This document shows positions 50,803 to 62,015 of a stretch of 64,000 nt of DNA, one piece after another (the first letter of the stretch is position 1; every line of letters begins with the position of its first letter). This DNA is from Streptomyces clavuligerus (GTDB lineage: Bacteria; Actinomycetota; Actinomycetes; Streptomycetales; Streptomycetaceae): the NCBI RefSeq assembly GCF_005519465.1, contig NZ_CP027858.1, forward strand, positions 6,063,001-6,127,000. The letters run 5' to 3'. The notes under the pieces were generated by a model. The model was not told the origin of the DNA, made no database searches, and saw only the letters and a list, made by a program, of their open reading frames with translations. The position numbers and the translations under genes are program-made.

Positions 50803-52717
50803 GTGACGGTGGACACGGTAGACACGCTGGACATCGACGTGGCCGAGCCGGTGCCGGCCGGGACCGGTGTGGGGGAGGTTCGCCGGTTGGATCGGGTGGT
50901 GATCCGGTTCGCTGGTGATTCGGGTGATGGTATGCAGCTCACGGGTGACCGGTTCACCTCGGAGACGGCGTCGTTCGGGAATGATCTGTCGACGCTGCCG
51001 AATTTTCCGGCGGAGATCCGGGCGCCTGCCGGGACGCTGCCGGGGGTGTCGTCGTTCCAGCTGCATTTCGCGGATCATGACATTCTCACGCCGGGGGACG
51101 CGCCGGATGTGCTGGTGGCGATGAACCCGGCGGCGTTGCGGGCGAATCTCGCGGATGTGCCCCGGGGCGGGGAGATCATCGTGAACACGGACGAGTTCGC
51201 GAAGCGGGCGATGGCGAAGGTCGGCTGGGATGTGTCGCCGCTGGAGGACGGGACCCTGGAGGGGTACCGGGTCCATCCGGTGCCGCTGACGACGCTGACG
51301 CTGGAGGCGCTGAAGGAGTTCGGTCTGACCCGGAAGGAGGCCGAGCGCAGCAAGAATATGTTTGCGCTGGGTCTGCTGTCGTGGATGTATCACCGTCCGA
51401 CGGAGGGGACGGAGTCGTTTTTGCGGCGGAAGTTCGCGAAGCGGCCGGTGATCGCGGAGGCGAATGTCGCGGCGTTCCGTGCGGGGTGGAATTTCGGGGA
51501 GACGACGGAGGATTTCGCGGTCTCCTATGAGGTGGCTCCGGCGGTGTCGGCGTTCCCGGCGGGTACGTACCGCAATATTTCGGGGAATCTGGCGTTGTCG
51601 CTGGGGCTGGTGGCTGCGGGGGAGCGGGCGGGTCTGCCGTTGTATCTGGGGTCGTATCCGATCACTCCGGCCTCGGACATTCTGCATGAGCTGTCGAAGC
51701 ACAAGAATTTCGGTGTGCGGACGTTCCAGGCGGAGGACGAGATCGCGGGGATCGGGGCGGCGCTGGGTGCGGCGTTCGGGGGGTCTTTGGCGGTGACGAC
51801 GACGTCGGGGCCGGGTGTGGCGCTGAAGTCGGAGACGATCGGTCTCGCGGTGTCGCTGGAGCTGCCTTTGGTGGTCGTGGACATCCAGCGCGGGGGCCCC
51901 TCCACAGGGCTGCCGACCAAGACGGAGCAGGCGGATCTGCTCCAGGCGATGTTCGGCCGCAACGGTGAGGCGCCGGTGCCGGTGATCGCGCCGCGCACGC
52001 CGGGGGACTGTTTCGACGCGGCGCTGGAGGCGGCGCGGATCGCCCTCACCTACCGCACCCCCGTCTTCCTCCTCTCCGACGGGTACCTCGCCAACGGGTC
52101 GGAGCCCTGGCGGGTCCCGGAGACGGGTGAGCTGCCCGATCTGCGGACCCCGTTCGCGACCGGCCCGAACCACACGCTGGCGGACGGCAGCGAGGTGTTC
52201 TGGCCCTACAAGCGCGACCCCGAGACGCTGGCGCGGCCGTGGGCGGTGCCGGGGACACCCGGGCTGGAACACCGCATCGGCGGGATCGAGAAACAGGACG
52301 GCACGGGCAACATCTCCTACGACCCCGCCAACCACGAACACATGGTCCGCACCCGCCAGGCCAAGACCGACAGCATCACCGTTCCCGACCTGACCGTCGA
52401 CGACCCCGGCGGGACCGCACGGGTCCTGGTCCTGGGCTGGGGCTCCACCTACGGCCCCATCACCGCCGCCGTCCGCCGCCTGCGCAAGGACGGCCGCGCC
52501 ATCGCCCAGGCCCACCTGCGCCACCTCAACCCCTTCCCCGCCAACCTCGGCACCGTCCTGGCCTCCTACGACAAGGTCATCGTGCCCGAGATGAACCTCG
52601 GCCAGCTCAGCCTCCTCCTGCGCGCCCGCTACCTCACCCCCGTCCACGCCCACACCCAGATCAACGGCATGCCCTTCAAAGCAGCCCAGCTCGCCGACGC
52701 CCTGAAGGAGGCCACCG

Positions 52718-52725
<8 letters not shown>
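50803..52725 (+). CDS. korA: 2-oxoacid:ferredoxin oxidoreductase, fused gamma/alpha subunit
   Basis: A 640-residue KorA-type subunit. It converts a 2-oxoacid (2-oxoglutarate in the namesake) plus CoA to acyl-CoA, CO2 and reduced ferredoxin, with KorB. The gamma domain is N-terminal (VIRFAGDSGDGMQLTGDR, residues 30-200), then the alpha domain (YPITPASDILHEL, TTTSGPGVALKSETIGLA). The start is GTG 50803. Codon usage is odd: up to about 51,880 third positions are rich in G and T (GGT, GAT, AAT), after about 52,050 they are almost all C. The gene overlaps korB by eight bases. A SARP-type promoter indicates it serves the metabolite locus, perhaps a second copy of the primary-metabolism enzyme. Confidence 0.93.
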
Positions 52726-54070
<1,345 letters not shown>

Positions 54071-54137
54071 CCCGCGTCCACCCGATCCCGCTCCGTCCCG
54101 CCGTTCCGCCACCCCGCGAGCGCCCCAGGAGAACCCC

Positions 54138-54464
54138 ATGGCGTATGTGATCGCCCAGCCCTGCGTCGACGTCAAGGACCGGGCCTGTATCGAGGAGTGC
54201 CCCGTCGACTGCATCTACGAGGGGCCCCGCAAGCTCTACATCCACCCCGACGAGTGCGTGGACTGCGGAGCCTGTGAACCGGTCTGCCCGGTGGAGGCCA
54301 TCTTCTACGAGGACGAGGTACCGGTGGAGTGGAGCGGGTACCGCACGGCGGACACCGAGATCTTCGCCCCGCTCGGCTCGCCCGCCGGGGCCGGGGCGAC
54401 CGGGCCGCTCGCCGAGGACCACCCCCTGGTGGCGGCGCGCCCGGCCCTGGAGCCCCAGACCTGA
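54138..54464 (+). CDS. 7Fe ferredoxin
   Basis: A 108-residue ferredoxin of the FdxA type. The N-terminal cluster ligands lie in QPCVDVKDRACIEECPVDCI, the second cluster in CVDCGACEPVCPVEAI, giving one 3Fe-4S and one 4Fe-4S. A 40-residue Ala/Gly/Pro-rich tail follows the Fe-S domain. It follows korB by 67 bases with AGGAGA before ATG 54138. It should be the electron acceptor of KorAB, and may pass electrons to the P450 at 21225. Confidence 0.92.
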   Translation: MAYVIAQPCVDVKDRACIEECPVDCIYEGPRKLYIHPDECVDCGACEPVCPVEAIFYEDEVPVEWSGYRTADTEIFAPLGSPAGAGATGPLAEDHPLVAARPALEPQT

Positions 54465-54560
54465 GCACCGCACCGCACCTCAGCACAGCACAGCACAGCA
54501 CCTCAGCACCGCACCTGAGCATCGAGGGCCCAAGCACCGAGGGCCGAAGCACCGGACCCG
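54465..54560 (+). repeat. Simple CAGCA/GCACC repeats after the ferredoxin
   Basis: Short tandem and palindromic copies of AGCACCGCACCTCAGCACA-like sequence follow the ferredoxin stop. No gene is supported in 54465-55013. Confidence 0.6.
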
Positions 54561-54600
54561 GACCCGAGAGGCCGGGGCCCGGTGCGCACGGTGACGACCG

Positions 54601-54642
54601 GGGGCCCGGGACGACCGCCTGCGCGCGGCCGTCCCGGGCCCC
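54601..54642 (+). terminator. Terminator for the korAB-ferredoxin operon
   Basis: A perfect 13-bp stem GGGGCCCGGGACG with its complement, loop of 16 bases that can pair further. A second GTCCC/GGGAC palindrome follows at about 54670-54692. Confidence 0.65.
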
Positions 54643-54739
54643 TTCGCGCGTTCCGGCGCGCGGACGGCGGGTCCCGGGGCCCCTGGGACCCAGGGGGAGG
54701 AAGGTCCTGTCGAGAGGGTCCGGTCCGGCATCCGGTCGG

Positions 54740-54783
54740 GTCCAGTAGCGGTCCAGAATCGGTCCAGAGCGAATGCAGCGGTT
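54740..54783 (+). promoter_or_regulatory. Triple SARP-type box and -10 before AfsA homologue 2 and the large SARP
   Basis: Three copies of GTCCAG(T/A) start at 54740, 54751 and 54762, each followed by four bases, an exact 11-bp period. Nine bases after the last comes GCGGTT (54778-54783) as a weak -10. The transcript would carry AfsA 2 and the large SARP regulator, suggesting feedback. Confidence 0.65.
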
Positions 54784-55013
54784 CGAGAGAGTGTGGTGGC
54801 GGTGGCGGATTCCCGCCACCGCTGTTGCTCTTTCCGTCCCGGCGGCACGCACCGTTCGGGCCATCGCCCGCCCGAGCCCCGGGCCTTGCCGGGGGACCGC
54901 GTTCCCCACAGCGCCGGGCGTGGGCGGACAGCGGTTCGCGGGGAGCCCGCGCCGCACGATCGACGATCGTTCCCGTCCCCGGCAGGACCGGCGGACCCAT
55001 CGAAGGAGCTGGT

Positions 55014-56225
55014 ATGGACATCGTGTTCGATGCCGCCGCCACCGCACCCCGCGCACCGACGGGGGCCGCCGCCTCTCCCGCCCCGACCGTCGCCCGCGCC
55101 CCGGCCGCCGCGTCCGGCTCCCCGGCGGGGTCCGTCTCCCGCGCCGCCCGCCGGGGCCCCGGCCCGGGACCGCGCCCGACGCCCGGCCCGCCGTCCCGGC
55201 CACCGTCCCCCCGGTCGGCCTCCCGCGGGACTCCGTCGCCGAATCCGCCGGCGTCCTCGGCGCCGTACGGCCCGCCCGCGGGCTCCCCCCTCCATCTGGT
55301 GCACAGACCGGCCACTCCCGAGGGGTTCCTGCTGGACGCGACAGCACCCGTCGAACAGCGCTTCGCGCTCTCCGCCGAACTCCCCGACACCCACGGGGTC
55401 TTCAACGACGGCCCCGGCACGTTCCACGATCTGCTCTTCGCGGCCGAGTCCCTCCGGCAGGCCACCCAGTTCGTCGCCCACCAGTACTTCCGGGTGCCGG
55501 CCGAGCGCCCCGCCGTCTTCGTCTCCAGCGGGATGGACATCCAGGACCTCGGCCCCTGGCGGCGCACCGGACGGCCCGCCCATATGGCCCTCGACATCAC
55601 GCTCACCCCCGTCGACGTCGTCAACGGCATCCCCCGCGGGCTCGACTGCCGGGGCGCCGTCGCCATCGACGGCGAGCAGTGCGGCAGCGGCACCGCGCGG
55701 CTGCTCTTCCTGATGCCGGGGGTCTACCGGGCCCACCGTGCGCTGGGGCGCCGCGAAAGCCTTCAGGGACAGGTGTCCGCTCCGTTCCGGCCCGCCGTCC
55801 GCTCCGCGGTCGCCCCCGAGCGGGTCGCCCGTCTCGACCCCCGCAACGTCCTGGTCGGACCGCCCCTGCGGGCCATCGACGGGGAGTTCGTCCTGCCGGT
55901 CGCGGCGGCACCCGGGAACGAGCTGTTCGACGGGGGGAGCGAGGGACACATCCCCGGCCCCGTCTTCCTGGAGGCGTCGCGGCAGGCCGCCACGGTCGTC
56001 GCCGCCGAACTCCACGGCTTCCGCCCCGCCCATGCCGTCCTCACCCACTGGTGGGCGTCCTTCCGTGGCTTCGGCGAAACGGATCTGCCCCTGACCTGCA
56101 CCGTCACCTCCCGCGAACCCCTCAGGGACCGAGCGGGCCGCCCCACCGTCCGACTGCGGATCACCTTCAGCCAGGGCAGCCGTGTCCTGGCCACCACGTC
56201 GGCCACCCTGCTCCAGGACTGCTGA
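55014..56225 (+). CDS. AfsA-family butyrolactone synthase homologue 2
   Basis: A 403-residue AfsA-like protein with a long Pro/Ala/Ser-rich N-terminal extension (residues 1 to about 90) absent from homologue 1. The first hotdog repeat has NDGPGTFHDLLFAAESLRQA. The second reads ELFDGGSEGHIPGPVFLEASRQAA, where the usual DHPxDHxPG has changed. The altered motif may mean a different substrate or lost activity. ATG 55014 follows GAAGGAG. The next gene is the large SARP 59 bases on, presumably co-transcribed. Two AfsA proteins in one locus but no receptor is unusual. Confidence 0.87.
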   Translation: MDIVFDAAATAPRAPTGAAASPAPTVARAPAAASGSPAGSVSRAARRGPGPGPRPTPGPPSRPPSPRSASRGTPSPNPPASSAPYGPPAGSPLHLVHRPATPEGFLLDATAPVEQRFALSAELPDTHGVFNDGPGTFHDLLFAAESLRQATQFVAHQYFRVPAERPAVFVSSGMDIQDLGPWRRTGRPAHMALDITLTPVDVVNGIPRGLDCRGAVAIDGEQCGSGTARLLFLMPGVYRAHRALGRRESLQGQVSAPFRPAVRSAVAPERVARLDPRNVLVGPPLRAIDGEFVLPVAAAPGNELFDGGSEGHIPGPVFLEASRQAATVVAAELHGFRPAHAVLTHWWASFRGFGETDLPLTCTVTSREPLRDRAGRPTVRLRITFSQGSRVLATTSATLLQDC

Positions 56226-56284
56226 ACACTCACGGGCCCCCACCCCACCCCCCACTCCCCGTCGTCATCGAGAGGAGCCCGCCC

Positions 56285-59080
56285 ATGCGCTTCCGGGTAC
56301 TGGGGCCGGTGAGCATGTCTCCCCGCACCCCGTCCGCCGCCAAACCCCGCGCACTGCTCGCCACCCTGCTGGTCCGGGCCGGTGAGGTCGTCCCCGCGCA
56401 CAGCCTCATCGACGAACTCTGGGGCACCGAGCCGCCGCGCACCGCCACCACCACGCTCCAGGTCTATGTCTCCCAGCTACGGAAGATCCTCGCCGAGGAC
56501 GAGCACGGCGCCGACAGACCCCCCGAGGGCGCCGAACCCGCCGGCGGGCTGCTGCTGACCCGCGCGCCCGGGTATCTGCTCCAGATCCCCGACCAGGAGA
56601 ACGCGTTCGACCTGCCGTGCTTCGAACGGCTGCGGAACGACGGCCGCGCCGCCCACCAGGAACGCGACTTCGCCCGGGCGTCCCGGCTGCTGCACGAGGC
56701 ACTGGCGCTCTGGTCCGGCCCCGCGCTCTCCGGCATCCCGCACGGCGTGCGCCTCGAATCCGCCGCGATCCGCCTGGACGAGCTGCGCATGGAGGTCCTG
56801 GAACAGCGGATCGTCGCCGATCTCCGCCTCGGCCACCACCAGGAACTCGCCGGGGAACTGCTGGCCCTCGCCAACGAGCATCCGCTGCGGGAGACCCTGC
56901 ACGGGCATCTCATGGTGGCCCTCTACCGCACCGGCCGGGGCTCCGACGCCCTGCGGGTCTACGGCAGGCTCCGGCACTCCCTCGTCGAGGAGCTGGGGGT
57001 CGAACCCGGCCCCGGCCTCGCCCGGCTCCACGAGCGCGTCCTGCGCCGCGACCCCGCCCTGGACTGGCGGCCCCCGCGGCCCCCGGCCGGAACCACCGCC
57101 ACCGACCGCCCCGGGCGCGGCCCGTCCGCACCCGCGCCCGAGGAGGCCCGCCGCCCGGTCCCCACCCCGCCGGTGCTCCCCGCCGAAGCCCCCGGATTCG
57201 TCGGGCGGCACGAGGAACTCGCCCATGGGGAACGGGTGCTGCGCGGCCGGAACGGACAGCCGCCCGTCCGCGTCCTCGCCGTCTCCGGACGCGCCGGGGC
57301 CGGGAAGTCGGCACTGGCGCTGCGGCTCGCCCACCGCATGGCGGAATCCTTTCCCGACGGCCGGGCCCTGGTGCGGTTGCGCGGACCGCACGGCCGTCCG
57401 CTGACCACCGCCCAGGTGGGGGCCGCGGTCCTGCGCCGGCTCTCCGGCGATGACTCCGGCGACCGGGGCACCACCCCCACAGACCCGGCCGAACTGGCCG
57501 AACGGATTCGGCAGGCCCTCCACGGCCGTCGGATTCTGCTCGTCCTCGACGATGTGGGGAGCGAGGAGCAGATCCGGCCACTGCTGCCGCCCACCGAGGG
57601 CAGCGCGGTCATCCTCACCGGCCGCCGCACCCCCGCCGCGCTGGACGGGGCCGAGCACCTCGTCCTCGACGCCGTACGCCCCGACGAGGCCGTCGAACTG
57701 CTGATGACGGCGGCGGGGGAGCGGATCGCCGACGACACCGCCGCCGCGGCGGAGATCGCCCGGCTCTGCGGCTACCTCCCGCTGGCGCTGCGCGTCGCCG
57801 CCGCGGCGCTGACCGCACGGCCGCACACCACCGCCGACGCCTTCGCGGAGCGGCTGCGCGACGAGCGCACCCGGCTCGGGGTGCTCCGCGAGGGCGATCT
57901 CGACCTCCGCTCCACCCTGCTGACCGGCTATCAGGAGGCCGGTCCCGCACAGCGGCGGGCGTTCAGGATGCTGACCCTCGCCCCCGCGCCGGACTTCGCC
58001 GGATGGACCGCCGCCGCCCTCCTCGGCAGCGGGGCGGGCGTCGCCGAGGAACTGACCGAGGAACTCGTCCGCGCCCATCTCCTGGAGGCCCGGCCGGGGG
58101 TCCGCACCCAGCGCTACGGCTTCCACTCGCTGCTGCGGGTGCTCGCCGTGGAGCTGCGCGAGGCCGAGTCGGCGACGGAGCCCGACGGCGAGACCACCCG
58201 CCGCGCCGTGGAACGGCTCTGCCGCGCCTATCTGACCCTCGCCCGCTACGCCGACGCCCGGCTCGCCCCCGGCCGCGACTGGCGCACCCGCACCGGGCCG
58301 GACGGCACCCACGGGGACCGGCGGGACGGCCCCGACGGGCCCACGGTCATCGGCGAGGGGACCCTGAGATGGTTCCAGGACGAGGCCGCCGGACTCGTCG
58401 AGGCCGTCCGCCAGGCCCACGCGGCCGGGCTCTGGCCGCTGGTGTGGGAACTCGCCGACAGCGCCACCGGCTACTTCCACGCCTGCGCCGCCTGGGACGA
58501 CTGGGAGGAGACCCACCGGCTGGCGCTGGACGCCTCGCTGCGCGCCCGGAACACGGCGGCGGAGGCGGTGGTGCGCCACTCCCTGGGCGGCCTCGCCTGG
58601 CAGCGCCGCGAGGCCCGTCGCGCGCTGGCCCACTTCATGGCCGCGCAGGCCTGCTTCGACCGGGTCAAGGACCGCATCGGCTCGGCCCGCTGCCGGATCG
58701 GGGTGGCCGACATCCTGCTCGGCCAGGGGCGGCTGGGGCCCGCCGCCCGCCGCTACGGCCGGGCACTCGCGCTGTGCACCGCCGGGCGGGACCTCTGGGG
58801 CGGCGTCGCCGCGCTCAACGGCCTCGCTCTCGTCAATCTGCGGCTCGGCCGGAGGGAGACCGCGATCGGCCAGCTCGCCCAGTGCCGCCGGGCGGCGGAG
58901 CGGCTGGGGGACCGCCGCTGGGCGGAGTACACCCGCCGTACGGAGGCCCGGGTGGCGGCGCCGTCCGTACGGCGTCCGCCGGCCCAGGCGGTCGAGGTCC
59001 GCCCCGGGATGTGGCTGATCGGCCCGCCGCCCCCGGCGGCCCGCCCGCTCCCGGGACCCGCGCCCGCGCTGGCGGGCTGA
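56285..59080 (+). CDS. Large SARP-NTPase-TPR transcriptional regulator (AfsR-like)
   Basis: A 931-residue regulator. Residues 1-95 form the OmpR-like DNA-binding domain (MRFRVLGPVSMSP, LIDELWGTEPPRTATTTLQV); about 110-260 the activation domain; about 300-600 an NB-ARC/AAA ATPase with Walker A VSGRAGAGKSALAL, Walker B RRILLVLDDVG and the GYLPLALRVAAAAL (GxP) motif; about 680-900 TPR-like helices. This is the AfsR layout, where ATP and protein partners gate DNA binding. It lies behind AfsA 2 under a triple SARP box, so it probably regulates itself. It and the short SARP at 34804 are the two candidates for reading the shared boxes. ATG 56285 follows GAGGAG. Confidence 0.93.
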   Translation: MRFRVLGPVSMSPRTPSAAKPRALLATLLVRAGEVVPAHSLIDELWGTEPPRTATTTLQVYVSQLRKILAEDEHGADRPPEGAEPAGGLLLTRAPGYLLQIPDQENAFDLPCFERLRNDGRAAHQERDFARASRLLHEALALWSGPALSGIPHGVRLESAAIRLDELRMEVLEQRIVADLRLGHHQELAGELLALANEHPLRETLHGHLMVALYRTGRGSDALRVYGRLRHSLVEELGVEPGPGLARLHERVLRRDPALDWRPPRPPAGTTATDRPGRGPSAPAPEEARRPVPTPPVLPAEAPGFVGRHEELAHGERVLRGRNGQPPVRVLAVSGRAGAGKSALALRLAHRMAESFPDGRALVRLRGPHGRPLTTAQVGAAVLRRLSGDDSGDRGTTPTDPAELAERIRQALHGRRILLVLDDVGSEEQIRPLLPPTEGSAVILTGRRTPAALDGAEHLVLDAVRPDEAVELLMTAAGERIADDTAAAAEIARLCGYLPLALRVAAAALTARPHTTADAFAERLRDERTRLGVLREGDLDLRSTLLTGYQEAGPAQRRAFRMLTLAPAPDFAGWTAAALLGSGAGVAEELTEELVRAHLLEARPGVRTQRYGFHSLLRVLAVELREAESATEPDGETTRRAVERLCRAYLTLARYADARLAPGRDWRTRTGPDGTHGDRRDGPDGPTVIGEGTLRWFQDEAAGLVEAVRQAHAAGLWPLVWELADSATGYFHACAAWDDWEETHRLALDASLRARNTAAEAVVRHSLGGLAWQRREARRALAHFMAAQACFDRVKDRIGSARCRIGVADILLGQGRLGPAARRYGRALALCTAGRDLWGGVAALNGLALVNLRLGRRETAIGQLAQCRRAAERLGDRRWAEYTRRTEARVAAPSVRRPPAQAVEVRPGMWLIGPPPPAARPLPGPAPALAG

Positions 59081-59086
59081 CCGTGC

Positions 59087-59119
59087 CCCGGGCCGCCGGA
59101 CACACTCCGGCGGCCCGGG
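59087..59119 (+). terminator. Terminator after the large SARP gene
   Basis: A perfect 14-bp stem CCCGGGCCGCCGGA with its complement across a CACAC loop, six bases after the stop. Confidence 0.8.
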
Positions 59120-59171
59120 ACCACCGGCAGGTCATCGGCCTTTGTCAGTGCTGATACCTACAGTGGCCGAC

Positions 59172-59714
59172 ATGTCCGAACCGCTGCCCCCCTTCCCGTA
59201 CCACCCCGACCCCGTCGCCACCGGCGCGGTCGTACCCTCCGACGCCGTCTGCGCCCACTGCGGACGCGCGCGCGGCCATGTGTACGCCGGCCCGGTGTAC
59301 GCAGGGACGCCCGGCCTGAGCGGACGGCTGTGCCCGTGGTGCGTCGCGGACGGCAGCGCCGCGGCGGCGTACGAGGCCCACTTCACGAGCGGAGAAGTCC
59401 TCGGCGACGAGATCCCGTTCGACGTCCTGCTCGCCGTGGACACCCGGACCCCGTCCTTCACCGCCTGGCAGCAGACCGTCTGGTACGCCCACTGCGGCGA
59501 CGCGGCGGCCTTCCTCGGCGCGGCGGGCGCCGCCGAACTGGCCGCCTTCCCCGACGCCCTGCGGCTCCTGCGTGCCCAGGCCGACGCCTGGGGCTGGCCG
59601 GACGACCAGGTGGAGCACCACCTCGCAAGCCTCCACCGCGACGGCGACCCGACGGCCTACCTCTTCCGCTGCCGCCACTGCGCGACCCACCTGGCCTACG
59701 CGGACTTCGCCTGA
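59172..59714 (+). CDS. CbrC (UPF0167)-family protein
   Basis: A 180-residue cytoplasmic protein. The N-terminus LPPFPYHPDPVATGAVV and the Cys pairs in CAHCGRARGHVYAGPVY and LCPWCVADG, with CRHCATHLAYADFA at the C-terminus, match the CbrC/UPF0167 family, which in E. coli is linked to colicin E2 tolerance. Six cysteines in C-x2-C pairs suggest metal binding. I prefer ATG 59172 (MSEPLPP) over ATG 59142. It stands alone between the SARP terminator and the repeat tract; an immunity or stress role is possible but unproved. Confidence 0.8.
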   Translation: MSEPLPPFPYHPDPVATGAVVPSDAVCAHCGRARGHVYAGPVYAGTPGLSGRLCPWCVADGSAAAAYEAHFTSGEVLGDEIPFDVLLAVDTRTPSFTAWQQTVWYAHCGDAAAFLGAAGAAELAAFPDALRLLRAQADAWGWPDDQVEHHLASLHRDGDPTAYLFRCRHCATHLAYADFA

Positions 59715-59739
59715 CGGGCCGCCACCCGCGGCGCGGGGG

Positions 59740-60990
59740 ACGGGCGAACGCGGGCGTGGGCCCGCTCCACTCCGGTGCGGAGGCGGGTCGCCGTGCGCTG
59801 TTCCGGGTGCCCGGCCGTGCCACCGGTTGTCCGCGGGTGGCTCTTGCGGTCGTTCCCGCTGGGCGGCCGGTCCTGTCCCGGCCGGGTCTTCCCCGACGCG
59901 CGGGGCCGTGGAGGCCAGCCCGCGGCGCGGGGCCGGTTCGCGGGGATCTTCCCCGACGCGTGGGGAGCGGTCCGGTGGTCCGGATGGGCGGGTGGCCGGG
60001 TCAGCCTGCGGCGTCGAGGGCCGATACCGTCGGTTCGTCCCGTGGGGCGAACGCGGGCGTGGGCCCGGTGTGTTCGGTGCGGAGGCGGGTCGCGCAGCCG
60101 GTTGTCCGCGGGTGGCTCTTGTGGTCGTTCCCGCTGGGTGACCGGTCCCGTCCCGGCGGGTCTTCCCTGCCGTGCGGGCGTGGCCCGGCCCGGCGGACGC
60201 TGGGTCAGCCCGCGGTGCTGGGGGACGATACGGCTGGTTCGTCCCGGGGCGGACCTGGGCGCGAGCCCGGTGCAGGCGGTGCGGAGGCGGGCCGCCGTGG
60301 GCCGTTCCGGGTGCCTGGGCGCGCCACTCGTCGTACGCGGCGGCTGCTCCGGTTGTTCCCGCTGTGCGGGGTCCCGTCCCGGCGGATCTCCCCTGACGGG
60401 CGGGAGCTTGGTCTGGACCGGCGTCGGGGCGGACCTCCACGAGCCTGGTCCGGTGGCCGGTAGGAGCCGTTCGCGGGGCGGCCCGTCCCGTCCGCGCGGA
60501 TCGTCCCCGGCACGGGGGAGCGTCCTGGACAGCCCGGAGGCCCGGACCCGGCGGGGGTCGGGCCGGGCGGGGTCGTAGGGCGGCCTGCGGTGTTGGGGGC
60601 CGATACCGCTGGTTCGTCCCGTGGGGCGAACGCGGGCGTGGGCCCGGTGTGTTCGGTGTGGAGGCGGGTCGCCGTGGGGTGTTCCGGGTGCCTGGCCGTG
60701 TCACCGGTCCTCCGGGGGCCGGTTCTTCCGGGCGTTCCCGCTGGGTGGCTGGTCCTGTCCCGGCGGGTCTCTTCCGACGAGCCGGGCGCGGTCCGGATCG
60801 GTGGGCGGCTGGTTCGTCCCGTGGGACGGATGTGCGCGTGGGCCGGGCGTGTTCGGTGTGGAGGCGGGTCGCCGTGGGCCGTTCTGGGTGCCTGGCCGTG
60901 CCACTGGTTGTTCGCGGGCGTTCCCGCTGGGTGGCCGGTCCCGGCCCGGCGGTCTCCCCCCACGCGGGGGCGCGGGCCGGGCCGGGCGAG
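59740..60990. repeat. 1.25-kb degenerate tandem repeat tract
   Basis: Five copies of a block beginning GGAGGCGGGTCGCCG and continuing GTTCCGGGTGCC, GGCCGTG, CGTTCCCGCTGGG start at about 59779, 60081, 60283, 60660 and 60860. Copies 1, 2 and 4 are preceded by GCGAACGCGGGCGTGGGCCC. Intermediate spacing is near 200 or 300-380 bp. Several frames on both strands are open across it, but none has protein-like composition; the product would be Arg/Pro/Gly low complexity. It lies between convergent gene ends (CbrC-like and alpha/beta hydrolase), as does the other long tract at 32048. Origin and function are unknown. Confidence 0.65.
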
Positions 60991-61001
60991 GTTCGGCAGG
61001 G

Positions 61002-62012
61002 TCAGCCCGCGGCCCGGGGCCGGGGCGGCGGGGCCGGTCGGCGGGGCCGGGGGCGGCGGTTGCGGAGCAGTCTGCGCCACTCCTCCGCGCTGAACGGGGC
61101 GGGCTCGGTGGTGCTGATGAAGTCGTGCAGCACGGAGAGGAATCGTTCGGGGTCGGTCCGGAACGGGAAGTGCCCGGCCTCCGTGAACATCTCCAGCCTG
61201 CTCCCCGGCATGGACACATGCCCCAGCGACGCGTGCACCGCCGGGATCACCACGTCCCGGCCGCCCCAGACGATCATCGTCGGCATGCCCTGGGTCAGAT
61301 AGCTGCGGTCCAGCAGCGTCGCGACCTGCCCCCGCCAGTCCACACCGGCGCGCAGGGTGCGGACGAAGGCGCTGCGGGAGCCCGCGTCCGGCAGGGCGTC
61401 GATCGCGCGCATCAGATCCGTCGCGTCGACCCCGAGGTCCGTGTCGAAGGCCCGCAGCAGCCGCAGATACTGCTCCAACTGCCAGCGCACGGTCGGCAGC
61501 CGCAGCGCCGCCAGCACCAGACCGGCCCCCGGCAGTGTCGCCGCCCGCAGCAGCGGGGTGAGCTGACGCCCGATGCCCCCGCTGGCCACCAGCACCAGAC
61601 GCTCGGTGCGTTCGGGGAACTGATACGCGAACTGCGCGGCGACCGCCCCGCCGAGCGAGTGCCCCACGAGGGTCGCCCGCTCCACCCCGAGGGCGCTCAG
61701 CAGATCCCGTATCCCGTTCGCGTACGCGCCCGGCGAGTAGTCGCCCCGGGGCTTCGCGGACGCCCCGTGGCCCTGGAGGTCCGGGGCGATGACCCGGTAC
61801 CTCCCGGCCAGCGAGGGCATGACCTCGGCCCAGGTGGACGACGAGTCCCCGATGCCGTGGATGAGGACGACCGCGTCGCCCCTGCCCGCCATCCGGTACG
61901 CCTGGCGGTAGCCGTGCAGCTCACGGCTGCGCAGCCGGACCTCGTTCCCGCCCACCGCGCGGGGCCGGGGCCGGGGCGGCCGGGCTCGGCCGCCGCTGCT
62001 GGTGCCGGTCAC
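61002..62012 (-). CDS. Alpha/beta-hydrolase
   Basis: A 336-residue serine hydrolase. LIHGIGDSSSTW is the oxyanion loop, VGHSLGGAVAAQFAY the nucleophile elbow, VWGGRDVVIP the Asp and TEAGHFPFRTDP the His. Both ends are Arg/Pro-rich low-complexity extensions. A helical cap (about 170-245) is present. It is the last gene of the right-hand operon, starting four bases after the small protein stop. It could be a lactonase, esterase or C-C hydrolase; the substrate is unknown. Confidence 0.88.
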   Translation of the reverse strand: MTGTSSGGRARPPRPRPRAVGGNEVRLRSRELHGYRQAYRMAGRGDAVVLIHGIGDSSSTWAEVMPSLAGRYRVIAPDLQGHGASAKPRGDYSPGAYANGIRDLLSALGVERATLVGHSLGGAVAAQFAYQFPERTERLVLVASGGIGRQLTPLLRAATLPGAGLVLAALRLPTVRWQLEQYLRLLRAFDTDLGVDATDLMRAIDALPDAGSRSAFVRTLRAGVDWRGQVATLLDRSYLTQGMPTMIVWGGRDVVIPAVHASLGHVSMPGSRLEMFTEAGHFPFRTDPERFLSVLHDFISTTEPAPFSAEEWRRLLRNRRPRPRRPAPPPRPRAAG

Positions 62013-62015
62013 GGA

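Noticed and set aside
59145..60704. A 519-codon - strand frame with repeated Arg/Pro/His peptide
   Set aside because: It follows the DNA repeats and runs antisense into the CbrC-like gene; a repeat-protein gene was considered but other frames are equally open.
59740..60990. CRISPR array
   Set aside because: Repeat units are long, diverged and unevenly spaced, without short identical repeats and unique spacers; no cas gene is present.
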